Of a DNA stretch of 64,000 nucleotides, positions 1-12,804 are shown in pieces. Every line of letters starts with the position of its first letter. Positions within the stretch are counted from its first letter, which is position 1. The translations under genes were made by a program, and so were the position numbers. This DNA comes from Petrosia ficiformis (lineage: Eukaryota; Porifera; Demospongiae; Haplosclerida; Petrosiidae). The notes below the pieces were generated by a model. That model was not told the origin of the DNA and ran no database searches. It saw only the letters and a list, made by a program, of their open reading frames with translations. Where the stretch lies: assembly GCA_947044365.1 (NCBI GenBank), contig OX345640.1:6808001-6872000 (forward strand). Reading direction: 5' to 3'.

Positions 1-75
1 CATGTTCCAGTGCTTTTTCGGTTTTGATATCCCTACATTTCTTTCATTTTTTTGAATAAGTTTTATTATTCTTGT
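1..75. repeat. Partial copy of the 1257-1562 repeat family
   Basis: Reads GCTTTTTCGGTTTTGATATC, then CCTACATTTCTTTC and TTATTATTCTTG, parallel to 1488-1562 with substitutions. It marks another insertion at the left edge, just before homology to copy B begins. Confidence 0.6.
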
Positions 76-3000
76 TCAATTATTAATAGTACATGTATAT
101 AATTATATACATTGTTGAACTTTATAGTAACATAATGAATTTTATTATCTTGTAATAATTGTATTAGTTGAATATCTAGCTGTTATTATAACATATTCAA
201 TCAATACATAGTATATATGTTCAACCTTGATGTGTATGCATTTGGTATTTCGAAAATATGAGTTAATTACTTAGTAATTAACCCTCATGACCAGATAAGC
301 TAAGGGATATTGTTATCAGGTTGTATGTAAGTAAATGTGTTACTAAAATAGTCACAACAAAATCTACAAACACTAATACTATGTTTAAGATAACAACAAA
401 CTTGAAATAAAATAACATTTACAAATTATACACAAAACATTCAAAGACCAAATGAAACCACACTCACTATACAATAGAAACTACACTTTTAATTATAATA
501 GTTGTGATAATTTATTGATTAATCAATAATAACTATAATTAGGATTCTGTATCATCAGTACAATTCATTGATTACTTTACATATGAGAGCAATTCTATTA
601 TTAGTTGGTCATTCCTATCAAGACACTATATGAAGCCTAGTGACATTGAGGTAGTGACACCTACAAATTATAACATACACATAATATCTAAGACCCAAAA
701 AAACCACGCCCACTATACTACAAATTATTTGATAATTTCCTATGCATAAGGTTTAATAATAACAGCTATAGATATGTTCACTTCACATGAGACTCAATCT
801 ATAATTATATTTATGTCAAATTTGTGTTATTATGTAGAAAATGCAAGTTGCATCATTCTTGATGTAGTCTCATGTCAAGTTCACCTCTATGTGAAGTGTC
901 TGTATTGTTAATATTCATCTGTTCATTGTGAGTACATTACGTAATATTGATCTACAAACTAATCTTGTTATATTCCTGATATGTAGACTATGTTCTCATT
1001 AATAATACATTATTATATGTAGCCATATTGTAATGGTTACTAGTATGATTATAATACAATGATACATAAATTGCATGTAAACATGACCTACTAAATGGCC
1101 AGTAGAGTTTAATACTATATATCTGGCCAAAATATAATGTAAATATTATTATTATCTAAATGATAAGAGGAGGAGTTATGAGAAGAAAGTAGATTATTGA
1201 GTTTCTGCACACGAAAATGAAACTTCTCAACTCAGTAATAATTAATCATATATATACAAGAATAATAAAAAACATTTTCAATAAAAATGAAAGAAGATGT
1301 AGGGATGTCAAAACCCAAAAAGCAAGCAAACAAGGTTGGGAAGCTAACTTAGGACCCAAAATTAAACAAACCACTTCCATATAACCCTACATAAGTACTT
1401 ACACCTCTGTACAAAGAGCTGTAATTATGTAGGGTTATATGGAAGTGGTTTGTTTAATTTTGGGTCCTAAGTTAGCTTCCCAACCTTGTTTGCTTGCTTT
1501 TTGGGTTTTGACATCCCTACATCTTCTTTCATTTTTATTGAAAATGTTTTTTATTATTCTTGTTTTTATTGTTTTTTTTCTAAACGATGTGAATATTTTT
1601 TTGTAGATTGCAGAAATACTATATATCATTATGAAATCATGCAATCAAAAATGCATTAAAATTTGTTCATCAATGAAGGTCAGTCTTTTGTATTTATGTA
1701 TTGATTATCATTCTCTTTCACTTACAGATGATGTATATTCTTTATTCACTTACATCACTGTCTGCAGTCCTACAAGAAGTAGTGTCAGTCACTGTGTCAA
1801 CCATTCAGTATTCCAATGCTTATCATAGTATACAATATTATTATACAATTGCTTTAGTATTAATAATTATTATATTCATTATTAGTATTTGCTCACAAAC
1901 TCACAAATGTTATTACAATGCCAAACACTTCCACCTTTTCAGCTTCCATGTTAAGAGTATACAAATGCGCATGCGTAATTAAATTCCACTTAGGAAATGG
2001 CGTCCAATTCCAGATCAAATCTTTGTAGTCGTTGAGACTGTCTTCTTTCATAGTATCTGAAGATATCATCTCGATACTTTACGACCAGAATTTTACTATA
2101 AATGCGACGGGAATGGTGCTAGAATCATCGTGATAGTTCAACAAACAAAAAAATGATTTGTCTGGAAAATAATAATATTAATAATAATAATAATATGATG
2201 AAGATTTTGCCAGTTTTGCCACTCGCCGGTTCTCTACCTTAGCGATAATCTTCGGCCATCTAGAAGGTATTGGTAGTCATAAAAACACTAGATATGAACA
2301 GGCATGTGTGTATAGAAACTTATTTGTATATATTACCAGAGATTTCAGCTCATCACTTGCAATTGAAATGTATGGGCGGCCATTTTTTTTCCGTGCCATC
2401 CCTACATAGAGAGTACTACCGTACTCTCTGATACGTTTTTCCTATCATTGCTTTTCTTATATCAAGTGATCATGAAGTAATAATTATCTAAAATCCTTTG
2501 TATTATGAATTCGTTTAGATATCAGGTGTAAAAGACTTGTATATTTCTAAGCTAATGTTCTGAAGTCGTAATTCAATGATTGTAATTAAATTGATTACTT
2601 ACTGTGGTTGACCTGTTCTATGACCAAATGATCAGAGGAAATATGATCACCTGTTGGTTAAGTTGTAAAATAGTTCATTATCTCAAAAATATAACTACAG
2701 CTTACAACACAATGTAATTACTGAACAGATTATATTAAAGGCCAAATGTCAGAAGTCATGAATCTCATTTAAATTATACTCATTTACCTCATCCTGTGCT
2801 TCAACGTTTCCACCATGAGCAAGTAAAGCATTAATAGTATCAATATCTCCTCTTTCAGATGCCCAGTGTAAAGGGGTCTTTTTGTACTGTAACATGTAAT
2901 AATATTTACATGACAAATATTTGTAGTGACATATACAAATAATTTGTAATACATGTATCTCCAATTATGTAATAATTGAGAATGATTTGCTCCTGTATAT

Positions 3001-6000
3001 AGAGGTTTTGAAGTATGTACTGAACAATTATAAACACCACTATATTAAGAATAATAGGTAAGATAACGTTACATCAGAGGAAATATGAGAAAATGATTCA
3101 TTAAGATATGATGTGTAGAATAAATAATTTTCTCACAAAGTATGACAGCAAGTAATAGTAAGTATCTGTAATTCAAAACATACGCATCAACTCTTTGATT
3201 ACTTACTGAACAGATTATATCAAATGTCAAATATCAGAAGTCAAGAATCTCATTTAAATTATACTCACTTACCTTATCCTGTGCTTCAACATTACCACAA
3301 TGAACAAGTAAAGCATTAATAGTATCAATATCTCCTCTTTCAGATGCCCAGTGTAAAGGGGTCTTTTTGTGCTGTAACATGTAATATATTTACATAACAA
3401 ATATTATTATTACACAAATAAGTTGGTACACATGTGACTCTAGTTATAAATTATAATTGTACTATAATGATTAATAGTGAAGTATAATTATATCCAGTAA
3501 CTACAAGTTATATAAACAGTGACTACTTTTGACAGTGATAAATATATAATGATTATTATAATAACTTATTTAACTATATAGTTATAATGTATATTATAAG
3601 TATAGCAACTGGTTTGATATTCAAAATTGATAAGAAGAATATGAAATCAAGAATGCTACTTAAATAGTCATGTATTTAATTAAGTGGAAAGTCCATACTT
3701 TATTAGTCAGGTTAAAACCATAATTTCAGTTATAGTTTGTGGATATTATTCAATCAATATACGTGTGCTTGATTAATTGAACTTAGAAATTTCTCACAAA
3801 TACATTGTATTACACATGGGGATGAGGTGTGCTGGGATGTTCCATCAATTAATGGACATGACACATAATAGAATGCACACTCAAGCTGCCATATTACCAA
3901 GCAGGAAGAAACTGAACTGCTTATAAAAACTGCAAACTAATAATAATGGAAAACAAATACTATAATATGTTATTGGATTTCATACATCACTATAAAGCAA
4001 TTATAGAGATACTTTTTCCTCCTTATATCTTCTGTACTTCTTATCAAAAATATGCAGTGGTTATTCATGAAGAATTATTAAGAGCTTTATGTATTTTACA
4101 ACTGTTCTGATTAGTAGGTCTCAATGATGGCAATATTTTAGTGACTGTGGATGTGAAAATCAGTCATTTGTAAAATAAGAATTATGTTCGTTTCTCAGCT
4201 ATTTTGGACAGGTATCTTCCTAAACTTGGAATGCTGGTAGGACAAGAGTTGCTCTTCCTGTGTGCCAGATATTGTTGGCCAAGTGTGCAAAATCATGGAA
4301 TGACGAACACTTAAGTATAAGTGTTTGACAAAATTCTTATTTTACAAATGACTGATTTTCACATCCATGATCACATATTGCCAAACTATAAACAATACAG
4401 TGAACTACGTATAGTATTGTAAATACATTAATTATGTGATTTCAAATAAATAACTCACATCATCACAAATGTTAGAGTTAGCTCCATTCTTTACTAATCC
4501 TTCAATAACATCAGCGTAGTTCATTTTCACTGCTACATACAGAGCCTCATCCTATAGTAACATGTTATTATCATAATTATCACTATAGTAAACTTTACTA
4601 GTTCTTTTTATAATCAATCTTTACTTACAAGATTATGAAGTTTTTTATTTCCTCCATTCTTAATAGATTTCTCAATATCTTCATGATTGTTTTTACTCAG
4701 TGCTTCAATCACAGCTTTGTCCTATAATAATAATATAATTATTATGATAAGTATCAAACAACTATTATCTTGTTAATGATATAATTATGTACAGATAATG
4801 ATTGATAATTTATAAATGGTCATATTCATATGTACTTTTTTATGGATATCACAATTAGAGCTTATTTTTGTAATTTTCCATGTATATCTAGACATAGACT
4901 TGTAATGTGTATAAAAGAATATATCTACACATGATTTATCAAAATATAAATGATAGTAATACCAGGAATATACCCTTCAGATTAGTGAATGTAATTAATA
5001 GTGTTTTCCATAACAACAAGGAAGTATATTTTAATTGATTTATTTCAAGGGATTTCCTGAAAGACTTTGAAGCACATAACAATAAATACAAATAACTTTC
5101 AGTGTAATAATTATAGTTCTGTTTAATTAATATATTATGTGTTCCTTTCATGTTATGGATTCATTTAATTCATTATCATATTATCTGATACATATTATAT
5201 GTATACATAATATATTATTGTATGGTTGTAATCGACAATTCTGAGTACATGTATTCATCAGCTCATATCCATGTACAACCACCTATCAGATTAATACACT
5301 CATACTTCTTTGATATAATGATCATCAATATTCACTAAAATTAATATTAACAATGAAGATAATTCCATATCACTGGTACATTAATGTAATTCTGCTGTTA
5401 TCAATTGAACCAGGAGCCCATAATGACGTTGACCACAAAGCGTAAGAGTAGGAGCAGTAAACGACCACGCATTTAATTAAATTGGTCAAACTGACCATCT
5501 GTTACTATTTTTAGAACCCACATGTATACGCCTTCGTTAAACATGGCGTCTACATCGTGACAATCTCCAAGGCTAGCTATGAAATAAACACGTCTGGAGG
5601 CAGAAATGAAGTCACCTACTATCAGGAAAGTGAGAGCATGCTTTGGGGAAGCCGAGAAATAATTGTTTAGTCCTATTCAAGAGTGTTTGACATCATTGCC
5701 TTCAGTCATTGCAATGGCTTCACTAGGAATATCTTCATAGTCTACACGAGCCAGAATATCATTCAATTCTTTTCTCTGTTACAAAGGAAACATAGTCAAT
5801 GTAGTATATAGTAGCTGTTCATTTTCTAGAAGCCATATTTAACGAATGCGTATACACATGGGTTCAGTCAGACAGATAGTTTGACCAATTTAATTAAATG
5901 CATGGTTGCTTACCGCTCCTACTCTTACGATTTGTGGTCAATGTCATTATGGGCTCCTGATTGAACCGAATATTATGTACCATAATTCCAAAGACACCTC

Positions 6001-9000
6001 CTGAATAAATGCTTTCCTGTTTAGAAGGTTTTGTAAAGGGATAGGAAAAAGGAAATGCTTGACCTTAATTATATGCCTGGGTGTGGTACATTATAACATG
6101 TTGTTATTCATAACTGGTAAGTACACAGTCCAGGAGATGATGTATGAGAAATATAAATGCTATTATGTCACTTATAATTTGAGGGCAATTGAGAAGAAAT
6201 TTACAAATTGAAAAAAAAATTCTACCTGAATGAACAACCACAGACTCATTATAGCACCAGGTGAAGGAACCAAGAAAAAAATCTTCGCCTGGCTGTATAT
6301 TTGAGGATGCACATTATGTAACATAATTAATGAAACAACATGAAAGATGCCCTCTCTACAAGATATAATATATAGTATTGAGAAAATGTCACTAGCCAGT
6401 ATTATAGAAATAAAGTCTACTTGAAACTATCATATTTAGTTATCATTATTAGTTTTATGTACCTTCATTTGTTGATTTTTAAGAGCTTCAATGACTTCAT
6501 CTCCTTTAGCTATGTCAAGAGGTGTCTCTCCAAACTGTAATAATAAATATCAATGTAATAAACCATTCTTCATGTAGTATTATAATTATAAAAGTATTGA
6601 ATATAATTATGATTATATAATTAAAACATCAATCATTACTGGATGAATATACTATCACTAAAGGACACTTACAATACCCCTACTCTCATGTATAATATAC
6701 ATGTATATCTTTCCTCACTGACCCAATCAAATTAAATATCTATACTTATGTTACTTGTCCTATATATAATAGTTATTACATGTGGTTTATCATATAAACA
6801 CAATATAGTATCATTTGAGTATAACCTGAGGGATTATTAATATCACTGAGTGTATTTCATATAAACTACATCTAAGTAATTTAGTTTGAAAGGTTTCCAT
6901 TATGATAATGATCATGTAATATACAGTTCACTGGTAAATATAGACTATTTGTGTAATATACAGATATTGTCCAGTAAATAGTGTACTTTCATTGATTCCT
7001 GTAATGTTCTGACTTTTCACAATACTAAATTATAATAGTCCATGTAGATACATAGGCTAATGACAAATGACTATTTGAATTACATCCCTTGTAATTACTA
7101 TATGTTTACTATATGTTTAATTATGTTATTGAGCTATCTAATGAAAACATATAATTACAATACATAATTGTTTACCTTATCCACTGCATGAACATATCCA
7201 CCATGTGATATGAGAGTATTGACAATATCAGCTTTACCATTCATAGAAGCAAAATGTAATGGAGTGTGTTTATCCTATAGGAGGTAACATTCAGGGTATA
7301 AATGTTTACAAGTGGTTATAGAGAGAGTATTACTCTTTTAAAAAGCTCTAATAATCAGTTTTAAATATAACATCATTCTACTGTATTCATTAACTAGTCA
7401 CAACTTCTATATGATTTAATTCATTTTGTCCAAACTGGTTTGATGAAACTTGTAACAGTCATGAATTTAATAATACATCGTTTGTGAATATGGTACGATA
7501 CTTTATAATTATGAAAAATTATTTTATTATGCTACTCATAAATGTGTACATACCAAATATTAGAAAGTGCTATGTGTTTATAATATAGAAATAGTGGTAT
7601 AAAAAGACAGTCCACATTGCAATGGAACCTGAACTAGTTACTAGTTCTGTGACACAAGAAACATCTCTACTGATGTTTTATTTTTCACATTTTCAGTTAT
7701 CATTCTTATGTAAACATGTAACAAATCAGTAGTGAGATATTGGAATATTTGTGTAATGTATGGAGGTATCAGAAATACATGTACAATACTGTTATGATTG
7801 TAGAGTAGATTGAGAGACTTTGGAAGAGACTCATATACTAGCTAGATTATACAATGAGTTACATAATAGAAATAAACAAACAGCTCGAGGTCTATTATAT
7901 AGTATAGTAACAAATACAAGTTTATTGTTGTATTGTTCTCTATACAACAAATAGTAGAGAAACAGCTGAACTATCAACACACTTTATATGACTGTATTCA
8001 TTAATTAGCTTAATGATATTAGTACTGGTCTTGTGTAATACATTTGTTTATGAGTGATATAATACATTTTATAATATATTTATTTATATATCCAGATATT
8101 GGAATATTTGTGTGAACTATCAAATGAAAATGTATTTGTTTACCTCATCCACTGCATGAATATCTCCTCCATGAGATATTAGTAGACTAAGAGTATCAGT
8201 ATTACCACTCTCAGAAGCATAATGTAAGGCTGTCCGTTTACTCTATAGGAGATACAATTCCTCATATAAATCTGATAGATCTGGTTTTATTAAAGAGCAT
8301 TTATATGATCACTGAATACACACATATACTAGCTGAATGACACCATTATATACCATTAACTATGTATTACACAATGGATATAGACAAACAGCTCAAAGCC
8401 TATTATATAATCATAGCAATAAATACAAGTTCCTCATTCTATACACTTGTTATCTATATAAGAAATAATCATTATAACAACAGCTGAACTATCAACACAC
8501 TTTTATATGACTATGTTCACTAATTAGATTAATGATATTAGTACTGGTCTTGTGTTTAGATATTAATACATTTCTTTATGAGTGATATAATACATTTTGT
8601 ACAAGTGAAAGCATATAGGAAAACATTCATGTCTATTATATGCCAGAGATACCATGCAGGATCAACTCAGATTGAGTGTTCTGAATGCAAAGATTAGATG
8701 GTTTCACATAGATTCTTGTGCAAATTAGTGATGTTTTAGTTTCATATTTTGAGATACTGGTTTAGTTTAATTAACTAAAACTAGAAATGCAAATACTAAT
8801 ATGTTGGTTGAAAATTGAACTGCAGTACAATGAGGAATTATACTGAAATGATGATAATCAAAACTATACATCCATTTGCACTGCTTGCAAGTGAGTCAAA
8901 ACATCCATTACAAGTATATTAGTTATAGTTCTATAACTAAAACGTCATCAATAATATCATATTTTAGTATAGTTAAAAACTAATTATAAATTAGAAAAAG

Positions 9001-12000
9001 GTTGAACTAAAATAGATTAAGTTTAGCATTAGTTATAGTTCACTAAAACAACACTAGACTAGTGTGAATACATACAAAGTACAAGTACAGCAAATGAAGT
9101 GCAAATGGCTTTGTTCTTCTTGTACCTGAACTTGTAGCAGTATATAAATAATAGTATAATATTAAATTAATGTAAACAAATAAATCTATAATTATAATAA
9201 TTATAGTTTGTATTTGTATAATTATAATTCTATAAGCTCTACAACACACTATCATCATTATCATATTTTCATGTCTATAGTATATATAATTATTTACTAC
9301 AATTTTGCGTATGGATTATTTACTTTATTTCACAGGTTATAACAAATTTATGTATTCTTTAATATTATTTCCCCTGTACTATATATATCATCCTTTGTTA
9401 ATCATTACAGCATACCACAACTGTGTGTATTCAGCCAACACTGCTGTATCTATAACCACATTGAAAATACTAGCACAGAAAATTGCTAGTAAAATGTATC
9501 CTGGGGAGGAACGAATTTTCGGGGGGATCGGATTTGCTGTGACAGGGGCATTAGTAAGTGCCTTAATACAGGGGAGTCCTCATTTCAGTGAGTTCTCAAT
9601 AGAGGGGTTTTAATGTATTATTATTTTATTACTAAAATAACAAATGAATGTTGGAATATTTGTGTAACCTCTCAGATGAACAGAAATACATCTACAATGC
9701 ATATTAAAATTTGTTGCCTAGGATATATAATAGATTACATTGATATATGTACTGGACTGTATACAATACATTATAATCCAAAAACATTTGAGATAACAAC
9801 TGCAACTCATAATATTATATGTAAAGACATTTGTGATTTCAAATAACAACTACTCCTCACACAATCACAAAAGGTTGATTTAGCACCATTCAGTAGCAAT
9901 CCTTTAATATCATCATCATACTTCATTATCACTGCTGCATACAAAGCTTCATCCTGTATCAATACATGATATTAGGTAATATTATTACATTAATATGTAT
10001 TATTACACTTAGTTATTATGATTATTTCAACAGTTGATAATGTATTTAATATTACATTTATGTGTTACTTATATAGTGGTGTTCTATTAAAATTATGTCA
10101 TGACATACTTCTTCCAGGACATGAATAAATGTAATTAAAATAATATCATGACATAATTAACAATTTAATAACTAGACACATTCCTCATACTAATGGTAAT
10201 ATTGTTTTTAGGAGTATTGCATAATCAAAGTCACAAATACTATTAATAATAAAGAGTTGTGTGTAGATTATATGTAAAGTAATTACTTGTTATTATGGGA
10301 ACTTGTGTATATATTATCAGCTTGCCTAAATGAAAACAGGAAGTTTCATTTTCAAGGAAGTGTTAGTACTATAGTTGGGTTTATGATGTGACATATCTTT
10401 ATAATTATTGTGAAAGAAAATATGATGACATGTGATATAAATGAAACTTATCATGAAAGCTCAAATATAATATTAAGGAAGTTATACCATGTCCAGAGCT
10501 TCTGAAATAATGAAGCTTTCCTGTATCTCTTGTAATCAATGAAATTGAACAATGACTATCAAATTAATGATTATGAGAATACATGTATACAAGTCTTTTA
10601 GGTATAATTATTAGGGCTGGGACGATTAATCGATTAATCAATCGATATTGAAAATTCTTCTGATTATCAATTATAATTATGTGATATCGATTATGCTAGT
10701 TATTCCAAACGACATACTTTTCAAGCATGTAACGGCAAATAATGTACAATATGGAAGTGATAGGAAGCCTTTTCGATCATCAAATGGGAGGATTTTCCTG
10801 TATTAATTGACTTAATTGGCATAATAACTTCCGCTGATTTTAATCGATTATCAGTCGACTTGGAGTTAGTGATAATTGATTTCAGAATCTCAGTCGATTC
10901 CCAGCCCTAATAATTATAATAATATTATAATAATTATATACTTACAAGATTTCGTAATTTCGCATTGGCTCCCTCCATAATACACTTTTCTATATCTTCA
11001 TGATTATTTCTCCCAAGTGCTTCAATGAGTGCTTTATCCTAACATAATATAATTATGTGATAATCATAATATATATAATATTGACATTGTTTATAGTGAG
11101 TAAAAGTAATCAAACAGAACATTGGTAATTATTATTATTAATAACATGATGTGCATGTAATAATGAACATGATGAATGAATTATTAAATTTGTATAACTT
11201 GTATTATTAAGTTAATATTGGTAAACAGTTATATTTATGATTGTAATATTTACATATCTACATAGATGTATAACAGTAGTACTGAAAACATTTATTATTA
11301 ATTAGGTATTGTTTATATATGTCTGGTATATATTGTACATATACTAGTTTATAGGAGTCTGGTCATGATTTACACCTATATAATAGTGTCATTCTTAAAA
11401 AGAGAACATTATAAATGAATAATTATATTACAATAAAATCAATAATTCATTTATTATATGTAGTATAGAGTGCAGAGACACTTTGAATAGTCAGTATAAC
11501 AAAAAAAAGGAATTTGACAGAAACTATCATAAATTATTTAGTCATCCTTACTGGTTTTATGTACCTTCATTTGTTGTTCTTTAAGAGCCTTGACTACCTC
11601 ATCTCCTTCAGCTCTGTCAAGAGGTGTTTCTCCCCACTGTAATAATAATTAATAATATAATAAATCATTCTTCATTTTCTATTACAGCAATAACAAATAT
11701 CATTAGAATGTCACATATTATTGTTTGCTATGTGTTACAGGACTATCGGTATGAATAACGCTTTGTGGGTGAATATACATAAAATCATAATGTACAGAGG
11801 AGAATATTAACTTCGGTACAGATCAATAGATGTTCTTATGAAAGATAATAAGAGAAAAACTGGATTTCAGACAATTAAAGAATCTTCTTGATAGTAATCA
11901 TAAGGATAATGTTTATTCATATATCTTGTTATAATCAAAACTAATTATATGTTTCTTTTACATTTGCTAAATTATAATTATATTATTAAAATTATAAGGG

Positions 12001-12772
12001 ACAGGGTAAGTATAATAATTATACTTACCCTGTCCCTTAAATGGACATTACCACCATATGACATCAAGAGATTAAGTATCTCAATATTCCCTTTATGAAC
12101 AGCACGATGTAAAGATGTACTCTGTTATAAGTAATAAAATATAATATAAACTAACTTTGTATTAATTACTTGTGTATTAATATTATAATAATAATTATAA
12201 TTGTAATGTGTAAATTATAATTTATAATAATTAATGAATAATAAATTATATAATATATATATATTATATACCTTAGTATATCCATGGTGATTGTTTGGAT
12301 TAGCATTGTTTTTCAGTAATTTTTCAACAGCACTAATTTTATTCCTCTCAACAGCATCATACAGTTCTTCATCCTATAGTTTAGTATATATTTCATTACA
12401 ATACAAATAATATATTATAATATTATTCCACATACCAGTTCGTCTTGTTCTTCTCTTTTCTTTGAATCATCCAAAACTGTATAAATAATAATTATTATAA
12501 TTATAATAATTATTTAGTAAATAATAATCTTTTTATGTGGGATCATTTAATGTATATTAGACATTATCACATGACCTTTAACCAACTAGAATGTCACAAC
12601 ACAGTCACATGATCATGATTAAACCATTGAATTAATACATATAAAATACATAATTATCAGTACAGAGTGATAATACATAAGAGTTGCATAATAAATACAA
12701 AAATATTTTGATAAAATAAAACAACTACTCAACTATGAACATTTATCAAAAAAAGAATAATATATGAATTAC

Positions 12773-12804
<32 letters not shown>

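Noticed and set aside
2887..2964. N-terminal extension of the ankyrin ORF at 2749-2964
   Set aside because: It is intron sequence read through; the acceptor at 2887-2888 fits the 99-bp exon size.
9613..9846. 77-residue plus-strand ORF after the conserved antisense ORF (also 45726-45959)
   Set aside because: AT-rich and open in both copies, but its end overlaps intron sequence similar to that beside other ankyrin exons; no splice or family support.
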